Positions 16,887 to 25,871 are shown, numbered from the stretch's first letter. The stretch is 64,000 bases of DNA from a bacterium (GCA_035454885.1 DATIGE010000027.1:1-64000); one strand, 5' to 3'. Numbers and translations are program-made. Notes: a model not told the origin generated them from the letters alone.

Positions 16887-17306
16887 TCAGAGGCTCGAGT
16901 TCTTCGTGGCGGCTTCCGGGGAGGAATGCGAGAGGTGGCAGCGGAAGCAGTTCTCGGAGAGCCGGTTCATTCCGTCTTCCACACCGGAGGAACTCTTCCG
17001 GGCCGCCTCCCGCTTGAAATCCACGATATCGGAGCTCAATCTCTTCATGTCCCTGGAGGGATGTCCCCTGTCTTTGAGGGACTTGACCGTCTCCGCCCGT
17101 GCCGCCATTTCATCCAAGATCCTGATCACTTCGTCGTAGCGAGGCGTCTTCGGAGCGAGTTCCACTTCGAGCTGCTGGAAGGACTTCATGAGACCCCGCA
17201 TCTGGTCCATCAACTGAAGCTGCTGGGGGGTCAGTTCGCCGGCGCGGATGGAAAATCCGGCGCAGGAGAGCGCGATGGCAAGCAGCAAGACGGAGGAGAT
17301 TCGCAT
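16887..17306 (-). CDS. Small secreted cytochrome c, C-terminal haem (paralogue 1)
   Basis: 139 aa with signal peptide MRISSVLLLAIALSCAGFSIRAG and a single CFRCH motif at ~residue 121, i.e. near the C-terminus as in class II cytochromes (c'/c556 type, four-helix bundle). The body is helical with an LxxQMRGLMKSFQQLE pattern shared with the two following paralogues. Likely a periplasmic electron carrier. Separated from the next paralogue by 13 bp. Confidence 0.78.
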   Translation of the reverse strand: MRISSVLLLAIALSCAGFSIRAGELTPQQLQLMDQMRGLMKSFQQLEVELAPKTPRYDEVIRILDEMAARAETVKSLKDRGHPSRDMKRLSSDIVDFKREAARKSSSGVEDGMNRLSENCFRCHLSHSSPEAATKNSSL

Positions 17307-17319
17307 GGCGGTCTTCCTC

Positions 17320-17748
17320 TCAGTCGTAGCGGCGGGGGGCGTTGGCCGCGTGACAACGGAAACACGAGTCGTACAGCGCGTCGATCTCCTTGCGGAGAGT
17401 CAAGGGGTCCTGGCGAGCGGAGTATTTCCGGATTCTCTGGAGTTGGGAGTTGAGTCCTTTGAGCATGGGCTCCCAATCCTTGTTGGGAACGACCTTCTGG
17501 ATCGTGCGCCGGACCGCGTCCATCTGGTCGGCCAAAGCCGTTATTTTGTCATAGTCGACGCCGCCCGCGGTGATGTTGTTCTCGATCTCCACGAAGCCGC
17601 TCTCAAGCTGGGTCATCTGTTGGCGAAGCTGAAGAACGAGCTGGGGGTCGTTCAACTTCGAATGAGGCTTGTAGGGGCGTTCCGCGGCCGAGGCGACGCC
17701 GGCGGCCAGCAAGGCGGCGATGGCAAACATGAACAGGTTCCGTTTCAT
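17320..17748 (-). CDS. Small secreted cytochrome c, C-terminal haem (paralogue 2)
   Basis: 142 aa. Signal peptide MKRNLFMFAIAALLAAGVASA, then LRQQMTQLESGFVEIENNI and a single CFRCH at ~residue 132. Same layout as its neighbours: two LxxQM-type helices, a D-x2-R-x2-I-Q-K-V-type helix, then the haem motif. Sequence identity among the three is modest, so the triplication is old. Confidence 0.78.
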   Translation of the reverse strand: MKRNLFMFAIAALLAAGVASAAERPYKPHSKLNDPQLVLQLRQQMTQLESGFVEIENNITAGGVDYDKITALADQMDAVRRTIQKVVPNKDWEPMLKGLNSQLQRIRKYSARQDPLTLRKEIDALYDSCFRCHAANAPRRYD

Positions 17749-17779
17749 TTCGTTCTCCTTGCGTCATCCCTTTCATCGA

Positions 17780-18202
17780 CTACTTCATCATCATCGGCGC
17801 GTGCGTCTGGTGGCATTTGAAACAGGTCTCGAAAAGGCGGTCAAGGTCCCCCTTGAGCGCCGCGCGGTCGCGGCGGCGGGAATCGCGCTGGAGGCCGTCG
17901 ATCTGGGAGGAGAGTTGTTTGAGAGCGTCTTGGAGCCCCCCGTCGGGCATCACCTTGCGGATTTTGTTCCCGGCCGCCTCCATTTCGTCCAGGGCCTTGA
18001 GGACCACCCTGAAGTCCACCTTGTCGGAGGCCGATAGGAGTTGGATGTCCACGAACCGCATCTCCAGGCGCGTCATTTCTTCGCGGAGGGGGATGTAAAC
18101 CTCCGGATCCTTGATCCGGGGTTCGGGGGGCGACGCGGTCAAGGCCCCGCCGAAAAGCAAGGCGGCGGCAAGAGTCAGGCTTATTGCCTTCACGTTTTTC
18201 AT
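17780..18202 (-). CDS. Small secreted cytochrome c, C-terminal haem (paralogue 3)
   Basis: 140 aa. Signal peptide MKNVKAISLTLAAALLFGGALTAS, LREEMTRLEMRFVDIQLL, and CFKCH at ~residue 130. The second of two adjacent ATGs (18202) lies 6 nt after GGGAGG and is preferred to 18205. It follows the P-type ATPase by ~35 bp and begins the cytochrome triplet. Confidence 0.78.
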   Translation of the reverse strand: MKNVKAISLTLAAALLFGGALTASPPEPRIKDPEVYIPLREEMTRLEMRFVDIQLLSASDKVDFRVVLKALDEMEAAGNKIRKVMPDGGLQDALKQLSSQIDGLQRDSRRRDRAALKGDLDRLFETCFKCHQTHAPMMMK

Positions 18203-18239
18203 CATAGGCCTCCCGTGTGCCGAATGGCCATGATGGATA

Positions 18240-20786
18240 TCATGTCCGTCCGGTTTTTCCCATGGCTTTCAGGAACTCGAACCAAAGCACGCTGGAAAAA
18301 CCGGCCGCGACGCAGAGGAGGGCGCGGCGGACGGTCAGGGGCGCGAAGTAAAAGAGATCCCTCAGGACGGGAATCGTCAGGACCGCCGCCAACACGGCCG
18401 CCGCTCCGGCAAAGACGAGCCACAAGGCACGGTTGGGTGAGCGGAGCGTGGCCCAGATCGTGCTCTTCCAAGACCGGTTCGTGAGGATCAGGCCCAGGTT
18501 CGCGGCGACGAGCGTCGTGAATGTGGTGGCGCGGAGGGTCTCCGCCGGCTGTCCGAGCGACCGCCCCCAAACGTAAACGCCGAAACAGACTCCGAGAACG
18601 CCAAGGCCTTGGAGGGCGCTCAGGGCGAAGAGACGGCGTCCGAAGAGCGGCGATTCGCGATCGCGCGGAGGGCGGCGCATGATGTCCTTCTCCTCCGGTT
18701 CGGATTCGAAAACGATCGAGCAGGCCGGGTCGATGATGAGTTCCAGAAAGACGATATGCGCCGGAAAGAAGATCAAGGGCCAGCCAAGGAGGACCGGCAG
18801 GAGGGCCAGCCCGGCGATGGGAACATGGATGGAGAGGATGTAGGCGACCGCCTTCTTCAGGTTGTCGAAGATCCGGCGGCCCATCCGCACGGCGGCGACG
18901 ATGGAGGAAAAGTCGTCGTCGATCAGGACGATCGAGGAAGCCTCGCGCGCGACGTCGGTCCCGCGGCCTCCCATGGCGACTCCGATGTGGGCGGATTTCA
19001 GCGCCGGGGCGTCGTTCACGCCGTCTCCCGTCATGGCCACCGTCTCGCCGTTCGATTTGAGGGCCTCGACCAGGCGGAGCTTTTGCTCGGGCACCGTGCG
19101 GGCGTAGACGTTCGTTCCGCGGGCGCGTTCGCGGAGATCGTGCTCGGACATTTGCTCCAGTTCGGGACCGCTCACGATGCCGCCGGTGGCGTCGAGGCCG
19201 ATCGCATCCGCGATATGGCTTGCGGTGCCGGCGTAGTCGCCCGTGATCATGACGACGCGAAGGCCGGCATCCGCGCATTCCCGGATGGCCCCGGGCACCG
19301 AAGGGCGGATCGGATCGGCGAAGCCCAGAAGACCGACGGGCCGGAAGTCGAAATCGTGCTGGATCTCGGGCAAGGAGGGTTTTCGAAAGTAGGCCTTGGC
19401 GACGGCCAGGACCCTCAGGCCCCGCCCGGCCATCTCCTGAACCTTCTTCGCCAGGAAAGACTCTTCCTTTGGATCGAGATGGCAGAGGTCCAAGACGGCC
19501 TCCGGCGCGCCTTTCGCAGCAATGACGAAATCCGACCCTCCCGGCGATCGCCAGACGTGCGAGAGGGCCAGGAGGGCCGGTGTGAGAGGGTATTCACGGA
19601 TGAGCGTCCAGTCGCGATGGATGTGTTCGGTGCCGGCCAGGTAACGGGTCGCGAGCTCCTGGATGGCTTTTTCCATGGGGTCGAACGGATCGCGCTGGCT
19701 CGCCAGGAGCGCGAATTCCCCCAACTCGTGGAACGTTTCCGCCAGGGCGGTCGCCGTGTCCTGGGCCGCGTCGTGAAACTCCCCGTTCGCGTGGAGCAGC
19801 TCCACCGTCATGCGGTTCTGCGTGAGGGTGCCGGTCTTGTCGACGCAGAGGACGGTGGCAGCGCCGAGGGTCTCGATGGCGGCGATGCGGCGGGTCAGGA
19901 CGTTCCGGGCCGACATGCGCCAGGCCCCGAGGGCCAGAAAGACCGTGAGGACGACGGGGATTTCCTCCGGAATCATCGACATCGCCATCGTGATGCCGAC
20001 CAAGAGGCCATCGACCGCGCTGGAACGCGAATAACCGTAAAGAACGGCGGTCAACGCGCAGAGCCCGAGGCCCAGGGTGGCGAAGATCCTGACCAGGCGC
20101 CCGGTCTCCCGTTGGAGCCGCGTTTTCTCGGGTTTCACGGATTGAAGGATCTTTCCGATCTTTCCCATCTCGGTGCGGATTCCAGTGGCCGTGGCGCGGG
20201 CCGCGCCCTGGCCTTGAACGACCAGGGATCCCGAAAAGACGAAGGGAAGGTCATCCCCGCCGGGCCGCGCCTCGAGCGGCGTCGGGGCGCCGGCGTCGGC
20301 CATCCGCTTACGCACGGGGATGGACTCGCCGGTCAAGAGCGACTCGTCGACGGCCATGTGGGTGGAAGTGACGAGGATCCCGTCCGCGGGAACGCGGTCT
20401 CCCTCCTTGAGGAGGACGAGGTCGCCTCGCACGACCTCTCGTCCGGGAATCCGTCGCGATTGGCCGCCGCGCACGACGAGCGCCCGCGGGCTGGAGAGGT
20501 CGCGCAGGGCCTCCAGGGCCCGTTCGGTCTTGTGCTCTTGGTAGAAAGTGATCGCGAGAACGAGGAGGACGGAGACCGCCAACATGAGGGCTTCTTTGAT
20601 GTCGCCCAGGGAAAAATAGACGGCGGAGGCGGTCAGGAGGAGGAGGATCATCGGCTCGCCGGCCACCTCGAGGGCGATGGAGACGAGACCGCGCCGTTTG
20701 GAAGTGGGTATCTCGTTCGGGCCTTCGTTTTTGAAACGCTCGGCGGCCTCGTTCTCGGACAGACCCTGTTCGAAAATATCTCTCAC
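18240..20786 (-). CDS. P-type cation-transporting ATPase (P2/calcium-ATPase-like)
   Basis: 848 aa inner-membrane pump starting at GTG. Cation-ATPase N-terminal domain (GLSENEAAERFKNEGPNEI), actuator SLLTGES (~165), helix-4 IPEEIPVVLTVFLALG (~272), phosphorylation site VDKTGTLTQNR (~315), and hinge MTGDGVNDAPALK (~590). The C-terminal six-helix cation-ATPase domain is complete. The helix-4 PEEIP resembles Ca/Mn-type pumps, not CPx heavy-metal pumps. Co-transcription with three cytochromes and an MFS transporter is unusual. Confidence 0.9.
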   Translation of the reverse strand: MRDIFEQGLSENEAAERFKNEGPNEIPTSKRRGLVSIALEVAGEPMILLLLTASAVYFSLGDIKEALMLAVSVLLVLAITFYQEHKTERALEALRDLSSPRALVVRGGQSRRIPGREVVRGDLVLLKEGDRVPADGILVTSTHMAVDESLLTGESIPVRKRMADAGAPTPLEARPGGDDLPFVFSGSLVVQGQGAARATATGIRTEMGKIGKILQSVKPEKTRLQRETGRLVRIFATLGLGLCALTAVLYGYSRSSAVDGLLVGITMAMSMIPEEIPVVLTVFLALGAWRMSARNVLTRRIAAIETLGAATVLCVDKTGTLTQNRMTVELLHANGEFHDAAQDTATALAETFHELGEFALLASQRDPFDPMEKAIQELATRYLAGTEHIHRDWTLIREYPLTPALLALSHVWRSPGGSDFVIAAKGAPEAVLDLCHLDPKEESFLAKKVQEMAGRGLRVLAVAKAYFRKPSLPEIQHDFDFRPVGLLGFADPIRPSVPGAIRECADAGLRVVMITGDYAGTASHIADAIGLDATGGIVSGPELEQMSEHDLRERARGTNVYARTVPEQKLRLVEALKSNGETVAMTGDGVNDAPALKSAHIGVAMGGRGTDVAREASSIVLIDDDFSSIVAAVRMGRRIFDNLKKAVAYILSIHVPIAGLALLPVLLGWPLIFFPAHIVFLELIIDPACSIVFESEPEEKDIMRRPPRDRESPLFGRRLFALSALQGLGVLGVCFGVYVWGRSLGQPAETLRATTFTTLVAANLGLILTNRSWKSTIWATLRSPNRALWLVFAGAAAVLAAVLTIPVLRDLFYFAPLTVRRALLCVAAGFSSVLWFEFLKAMGKTGRT

Positions 20787-20831
20787 GCGCGGGGTTGAGT
20801 GTTACCACGGAAGGCGGTATGCTGCCATCGA

Positions 20832-21221
20832 ATGATCAACGAACTCTTGAAATCAAAGGCCCAGGCCGCCCTGAAGGACAAGAAGGTGTTGAATTCCCTC
20901 CTTTACGAGGCGACGGTGAAGGCCGACGCCAACAAGGGTAGGATTCGGAGCCTCTGGTCGAACCTCAAGGCGCTCGCCCGGATGGTGCGCGCGTGGGCGG
21001 GAGGACAATACAGCGACGTCCCGTGGAGGAGCCTCGTCGCCGCCCTGGCCGCGCTGATCTATTTCGTGAACCCGTTCGATCTCATTCCCGACTTTTTGAT
21101 CGTCGGCCTGGCTGATGACGCCTTGTTCGTCGGCTGGGTCCTGGCGTCCATTCAAACGGATCTCAGCAAGTTCCTCCTGTGGGAGAAGACCATACCCGTC
21201 CGGGCGGAAAGGGTGGAGTGA
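20832..21221 (+). CDS. DUF1232 (YkvA-type) membrane protein
   Basis: 129 aa from the ATG at 20832. The DUF1232 signature YFVNPFDLIPDFLIVGLADDALFVGWVL occupies residues ~78-108, including the invariant D-L-I-P-D core, and forms a short hydrophobic hairpin. Function is not known for the family. Divergent from the ATPase with a ~45-bp gap. The next gene starts immediately after its stop (TGATTG). Confidence 0.8.
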   Translation: MINELLKSKAQAALKDKKVLNSLLYEATVKADANKGRIRSLWSNLKALARMVRAWAGGQYSDVPWRSLVAALAALIYFVNPFDLIPDFLIVGLADDALFVGWVLASIQTDLSKFLLWEKTIPVRAERVE

Positions 21222-21587
21222 TTGAAGCCCCGGTCCTTCCGCTTGGCGCTTGTCGTCGCCTCCCTCTATACGGTCATCGCGGCGGTCGTGAGCCTCTGGG
21301 ATCTTTTCAGCCCCGCGCCCCCGGGCGCATGGCTGGTTTTGCGGGGAATCGGTGTCTGCATCGTCACCCTGCCGGCCTGTTATATCGTCGAGAACGTCTT
21401 TCCCGCCTTGGGAATCCCGAGCCCCAACTTTTATGACATTCGCGAGAGTCCCTACACGGTGATCGCGCTGATCGTCATGATCCTCTCCTGCGCGGCGTTG
21501 ATCTACTCCATCACGGCGTGGATTCAAAAGCGGATAAGGTCCAGAACGATAAAGACCCGTCGTCCGCGATCCGGTCACCCCTCCTGA
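21222..21587 (+). CDS. Small integral membrane protein, unknown
   Basis: 121 aa beginning at TTG. Three or four hydrophobic segments: LALVVASLYTVIAAVV, WLVLRGIGVCIVTLPACYIV and YTVIALIVMILSCAALIYSI, followed by a basic tail IQKRIRSRTIKTRRP. No family recognised. It abuts the DUF1232 gene and overlaps the convergent protease gene by 13 nt, so the pair is likely one transcript. Confidence 0.6.
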   Translation: MKPRSFRLALVVASLYTVIAAVVSLWDLFSPAPPGAWLVLRGIGVCIVTLPACYIVENVFPALGIPSPNFYDIRESPYTVIALIVMILSCAALIYSITAWIQKRIRSRTIKTRRPRSGHPS

Positions 21588-22462
21588 AACGCGACCCCGT
21601 TCGCTCTGAGGAAATCCTTGACCCGGTCCACGTGGAGGCACCGCCCCACGTGCAAAAAGGCGTTGTCCGAGACCGTCACGGTCTTGCCCATCTTCAAGAC
21701 CTCTTGATGGATGTCGAATCCCAAGTAGAGATGGCCCGTGGCGAACTGGACGCCCCAGACCTTGCCTTCGGTGTCGAAGACCGGACCGCCGCTCTGGCCG
21801 CGTAGACCCGGCGTGCTGAGCTCAAAGCCCGAGACGGTTTCGTGGCCGTTGCCCCCCTGCAGAATCAGCCGGGTCACCATGCCTTCGATCGGAAAGAGAG
21901 GCGTGTGAACCTGCCCTTCCTGCGTCCATTCGATCGCGTCTCTCTCGTCATTGTAACGAAAGTTCGTAAAATCGGGGAACGGGTAGCCCAGGCGGCAGAC
22001 CATGAGTCCCGGCTTGAGCGCGGATGTGCCCGCGGGAAAGACGGGGAATTGCTCGCAGTGCAGGCGGCTGTTGGAGAACTTGATCAGGGCCAGGTCGAGT
22101 TTTTCATGGGGGATGATCTTGACGTCGAGCTTTCCGTCCGCGCAGTTGACGAACGTGTTCCGGATCTCGACCGTGATCCGCTCCGAGTACCCGTATTTTT
22201 TCTCCAGCTCCCGGACGGCCGCCCGGCGCTTGCGGACGATCAGATCGTGCGCCTCTCTTTGAAACTGGCGGTAGCGGCGGTTGACGCGGTCGGCGTTGGC
22301 GACCAGGTCCGAGACGTGGCGGCAGGTGAGTGCCCAGCCGTCGGCGTTAAGGAAGAAGAGAGTGGCCGTGGAGGGTACAACGGTCTGGGAGCCGTAATTG
22401 CGGGTGATGATGTGGATGGGCCGGACGAACCGCGCGGCTTTTTCGATCGCCTGAACGAACAT
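21575..22462 (-). CDS. Trypsin-like (S1/HtrA-fold) serine protease, no export signal
   Basis: 295 aa. The catalytic triad is visible as H in LTCRHVSD (~49), D in KLDLALIKF (~127) and S in LRGQSGGPVFD (~234). There is no signal peptide or membrane anchor and no PDZ domain, so it is predicted cytoplasmic, unlike DegP. An ~65-residue charged helical insertion (RRYRQFQREAHDLIVRKRRA) separates His and Asp. It lies 50 bp downstream of the CBS gene and may share its promoter. Confidence 0.82.
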   Translation of the reverse strand: MFVQAIEKAARFVRPIHIITRNYGSQTVVPSTATLFFLNADGWALTCRHVSDLVANADRVNRRYRQFQREAHDLIVRKRRAAVRELEKKYGYSERITVEIRNTFVNCADGKLDVKIIPHEKLDLALIKFSNSRLHCEQFPVFPAGTSALKPGLMVCRLGYPFPDFTNFRYNDERDAIEWTQEGQVHTPLFPIEGMVTRLILQGGNGHETVSGFELSTPGLRGQSGGPVFDTEGKVWGVQFATGHLYLGFDIHQEVLKMGKTVTVSDNAFLHVGRCLHVDRVKDFLRANGVAFQEG

Positions 22463-22512
22463 GAAGGTCTCCGGGTCGACTTTCCTTTATACCACGAGTG
22501 CGACAAGAAGGC

Positions 22513-22962
22513 TTACGCCGGCAGAACGGCGTCTTTTCGGTCTTGCAGCTCCCGGCCGGAGAGTTCGCGGACGAGCGCCTTTAGGATGTCACGGTTTGCG
22601 ATCACGCCGACCACCTTCCCCTTGCCGGCGACGACGGGCAGGATGCCGATCTTCTTTTCCACCAGGATCGAAGCGGCCGTCAGAAGGTCCGTCTCCGGCC
22701 TGACGGTCAGGACGGGAGAGGTCATGACGTCCTCGACCGCGATGTCCTCCCCCAAGCGGTACAGGCGGTCCCACTCCCGGAAGACGTCGGAAATCTTGGG
22801 CCTGCGGAGATCCCGGTCGGTGACGATGCCAACGAGTTGGCCTCGCCTGACCACGGGCAGGTGACGGATGTCGCGGGTCTTCATCAGGCCGAAGGCCCGC
22901 CGCACCGAAGCCGTCGGTGGAATCGAAAACACCTTCTTGGTCATCCAATCTTTGACCTTCAT
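22513..22962 (-). CDS. Tandem CBS-domain protein, second paralogue
   Basis: 149 aa from the ATG at 22962 (MKVKDWMTKKVFSI). It matches the 7928-8329 protein along its length, including VTDRDLRRP, the rare linker DVFREWDRLYRLGEDI and a second EDVM motif. It adds a C-terminal tail (ELSGRELQDRKDAVLPA). A symmetrical ATGAC-CTTC-GTCAT site lies 60 nt upstream, suggesting control by a Crp/Fnr protein. Likely an adenylate-binding regulator with unknown partner. Confidence 0.85.
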   Translation of the reverse strand: MKVKDWMTKKVFSIPPTASVRRAFGLMKTRDIRHLPVVRRGQLVGIVTDRDLRRPKISDVFREWDRLYRLGEDIAVEDVMTSPVLTVRPETDLLTAASILVEKKIGILPVVAGKGKVVGVIANRDILKALVRELSGRELQDRKDAVLPA

Positions 22963-23021
22963 GAAGAGTCCCTCGCGGTTCGAAATCGTTTTCAAAATAG
23001 CCCGGAACGCCAAAGAGCGAC

Positions 23022-23035
23022 ATGACCTTCGTCAT
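23022..23035. promoter_or_regulatory. Crp/Fnr-type operator upstream of CBS gene
   Basis: ATGACCTTCGTCAT: the 5-nt half-sites ATGAC/GTCAT are fully symmetric around a 4-nt spacer. It ends 60 nt upstream of the CBS start. The same architecture recurs elsewhere in the window. Confidence 0.6.
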
Positions 23036-23057
23036 GCCTCGACCGCTCTCGGGCCGC

Positions 23058-23972
23058 CTAACGCCGAATCGGGAGCTTGGTCTCCGCGTAATCGGCGCGA
23101 ATCGCCGGCTTGGGAGCTTCAGCGCCGCTGTGTTTCTTGCCCGTCCAGTAAATCAGCATCAGGAACATCTGGTAGAAATAGAAGATCCACAGGGCGCCCA
23201 GCATGAGGGAGGCGAGCGAGCCGTACAGGAGGTTGTACTGGGCGAAGCTCCGTTCCGTGAGCGACTTGAAGGCGACTTGGCCCGCGACGAGGGCGCACGC
23301 GAAGACGATGCCTCCGACGAGCATGCGCCTCACGGGAACGCGGCGGGTCGGCAGGATGAGGGCCGCGCAAAAAAACATGAAGAAGGCCGAAAAGAGAAAG
23401 ACGCCGCGGGAGGCCAGGGCCGAAGGGAGGAAGACATCGAAGGCGGCCAGCGTCCGGCGGACGGCGCCCAAGAGGAGCGGCGTCAGGAGGACGAGCATGG
23501 AGCCGGTCAGCCACACGAGAAAGAACAGGCGCCGGAGGAGGTAGTTTCGCCGCCGGCCCGTCTCAAGGAGGTCGTTCACGATGTGTTCCAGGTTCAAGTA
23601 GATGAGCCGGGAGGACAGAAGGAGGGTCACGACGCCGAACCAGCCGAACGTCCGGCGCTTGATGAAAAGTGATTCGAGGCTTTTCAGGACGACGGGGCTC
23701 TGGATGGGGAAGAACTGCTCGATCATCTCCATCATCTCATGGACGAGCACCTTTTGAGGGACGACATGGCCCAGGAGGGTGGTGAGGACCAGGACGAGCG
23801 GCACGATCGAGATGATGGTGTAGAACGAAAGGCTCGCCGATTTGTTCGTGAAATCCTTCCGCGCGTGGGCGTCCCAACGGCCTTTGAGGCTCTTCGCGAC
23901 GGCGAGGGCCTTGCGGGTTGAGGCCGTCACTCCGGAGGGGCCTCGCGTTGCGAGGTGCATGACGGCCTTCAT
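23058..23972 (-). CDS. YihY/BrkB-family inner-membrane protein
   Basis: 304 aa with six predicted membrane helices. The family text is clear: SASLSFYTIISIVPLVLVLTTLLG (~residues 46-68), RRTFGWFGVVTLLLSSRLIY (~108-128), and the C-terminal YGSLASLMLGALWIFYFYQMFLML. Often annotated as ribonuclease BN by old error; real function is unsettled. It is upstream of, and co-directional with, the CBS and protease genes. Confidence 0.88.
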   Translation of the reverse strand: MKAVMHLATRGPSGVTASTRKALAVAKSLKGRWDAHARKDFTNKSASLSFYTIISIVPLVLVLTTLLGHVVPQKVLVHEMMEMIEQFFPIQSPVVLKSLESLFIKRRTFGWFGVVTLLLSSRLIYLNLEHIVNDLLETGRRRNYLLRRLFFLVWLTGSMLVLLTPLLLGAVRRTLAAFDVFLPSALASRGVFLFSAFFMFFCAALILPTRRVPVRRMLVGGIVFACALVAGQVAFKSLTERSFAQYNLLYGSLASLMLGALWIFYFYQMFLMLIYWTGKKHSGAEAPKPAIRADYAETKLPIRR

Positions 23973-24005
23973 ACCATATCACCGCGCCGGCCGCGAGGAG
24001 GAAGG

Positions 24006-25871
24006 TCAGGCCGGTACGAGGGTGTACTGGAAAGGCGTCAGCTCTTCGCGAAGGAGCTGGTAGAGGGCCTGGGGAAGCTGAACGTAAACCTGTCTCCGAT
24101 AGCGACGGAGTTTGCGCAGAAGAAGGGCCACCTGCAGGGCGCTTGATTCCTTCAGGGAGCGGCAATCGATGACGATCTCCTCGTGCGACTTCCGGAGCGT
24201 CCTCCGGATGGCCCGCGACAGACGGAGGATCCGGTCCATGTCGGCCGCGTCCTTGAGGTCGATCCAGAGCCGTTCGATGCCCTGCCGGGCGGCGATTCTC
24301 AGCGACACGCCTTCGAGGTTCTGGAGCGTCCGCGTGACGGCCGTCTGGAGACGTAGAAAAGACGCCTGCACGCCCGAGGGTGTCTTGTCGAAATGCCGGA
24401 CGCGGTAGCTCTTGAGGGACAGGGCGGCGATCCAGTCGGTGAGGATGACGGCCACGGTCTTGGGGTTCCTCAGGGCCGGCAGGCAGGAACGCAGGAAATA
24501 GGCGATGCGTCTCGGTCCGCCCGGAAGGATGCCGTGGACCAGCAGGCCAAGGCCGTAGGAGATCTTCTGCTTCCACGACAGGTGCGGCGAGGTGAGCGGC
24601 TTCCTCAGATGCCGTAGCTTGTTGCGGATGCGCTGGAAGATCGCGCGGTCATCCGTGAGCCTTCGCTGCAGGTCCTCGTAACCCGCGACCAGATCCTCAT
24701 GGGACATCCGGAGCGGAATGACGTTCGTGAAAGGGCGCGTGTTGTCGGGCGCGTGTTCCTGCTTCAGACGCCCCGCCTTCTGGAGCCTCTCGAAGAGAGG
24801 CGTCTTGGGCAGTGCGCAGAGAAGGGCCACCATGGAGACGACGATTCCGGAGGAGACGATGAAGTTATACTGGCGCTCGAAGATCGTTTTGTCGTCGTTG
24901 TCGAATCCCACGATGAATCCCGCGAAGATGTCGATGCCGTAATCGTAGACCGTCCGGATGGAGCTCAGGAGGTCGCCGCGCAGGTTCTGCTTCTTCAAGG
25001 TCTCCATGAGGCTGTCCTCGTTCGGCGTTTCGATGCCGATGAAGACCCACTCGAAGTTCGCGTCCCGGAACAGCCCCATCAGTTCCGCGTCCGCCGCCAT
25101 GTTGATGGAGGCCTCGGTCCCGAAGCTGAACCGGTAATCGTGGCGCTTTTGGTATTCCGCCAGGAAGGCCAAGAACTCCTTGGCCTTGTGGATGTGGCCG
25201 ATCAGGTTGTCGTCGACGAAGAAGACGCTCGTGACGCCCCGGCTCCTCAAAAGGTCCAATTCACGCTCCACCTGCCCGAGCGATTTCGTCCTCGGTTTGC
25301 GGCCGAACATGACGATGATGTCGCAGAACTCGCAGCGGAAGGGACAGCCGCGCGAGAATTGGAGGGAGACCTTTTGGTAGTGTTCCGTCTTGAGGAGGTC
25401 GTAACGGGGCGCCGGCGAATCGGTCAGGTCCACCTCGCCGGTCTCCTGGTAGAGGGCCAGCGGATGTCCGGCGGCGAAATCGGCGCAAAATCGCGGCCAG
25501 ATGTATTCGGCCTCGCCCGAAATCACCGCGTCTGCGAGTCCTTCGTAATCCTCCGGGCAAAGCGAGGCGTAGGAGCCCCCGGCGACGACGAAGATCCCCC
25601 GCTTCTTGAAATGTTCCAAAATCTCTTTTTGGCGCGGAACTTGCACGCCCATGCCGCAGACGCCCACGAGGTCGGCCTGGAAATCCCAGTCGATGGATTC
25701 GACGTTCTCGTCGATGATCGTAATGTCCCAGTCCGAGGGCGTGAGGGCGGCCAGGGTGGCCAGCCCCAGGGGGGAATTGACCGTCTTCTTGTCCGTGGTC
25801 ACGTGGTCCAAGGCCCAAGAAAAGCTCCAAAAGCTTTCGGGGAACTTCGGATTGATGAGAAGGAGTTTCAT
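24006..25871 (-). CDS. B12-binding radical SAM protein with C-terminal STAS-like extension
   Basis: 621 aa from ATG 25871. Residues ~1-140 form a cobalamin-binding Rossmann-like domain (MKLLLINPKFPESFW, VAGGSYASL). The radical SAM cluster CPFRCEFC has C176, C180 and C183, followed by a TIM-barrel and a DUF4070-like segment (to ~450). Residues ~535-621 (EEIVIDCRSLKESSALQVALLLRKL) resemble a STAS/MlaB fold. The cofactor set suits methylation or other C-C bond chemistry on lipids or small molecules. HpnP-like hopanoid methylation is one possibility but no hopanoid genes are nearby. Confidence 0.82.
   Translation of the reverse strand: MKLLLINPKFPESFWSFSWALDHVTTDKKTVNSPLGLATLAALTPSDWDITIIDENVESIDWDFQADLVGVCGMGVQVPRQKEILEHFKKRGIFVVAGGSYASLCPEDYEGLADAVISGEAEYIWPRFCADFAAGHPLALYQETGEVDLTDSPAPRYDLLKTEHYQKVSLQFSRGCPFRCEFCDIIVMFGRKPRTKSLGQVERELDLLRSRGVTSVFFVDDNLIGHIHKAKEFLAFLAEYQKRHDYRFSFGTEASINMAADAELMGLFRDANFEWVFIGIETPNEDSLMETLKKQNLRGDLLSSIRTVYDYGIDIFAGFIVGFDNDDKTIFERQYNFIVSSGIVVSMVALLCALPKTPLFERLQKAGRLKQEHAPDNTRPFTNVIPLRMSHEDLVAGYEDLQRRLTDDRAIFQRIRNKLRHLRKPLTSPHLSWKQKISYGLGLLVHGILPGGPRRIAYFLRSCLPALRNPKTVAVILTDWIAALSLKSYRVRHFDKTPSGVQASFLRLQTAVTRTLQNLEGVSLRIAARQGIERLWIDLKDAADMDRILRLSRAIRRTLRKSHEEIVIDCRSLKESSALQVALLLRKLRRYRRQVYVQLPQALYQLLREELTPFQYTLVPA

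Noticed and set aside
18609-20798. Long antisense frame opposite the P-type ATPase
   Set aside because: The ATPase frame holds all catalytic motifs; the antisense frame is low-complexity and motif-free.
24006-25871. Hopanoid biosynthesis protein (HpnJ/HpnP)
   Set aside because: The radical SAM architecture is similar, but no other hopanoid gene is nearby and the STAS-like tail is atypical, so no hopanoid name is given.
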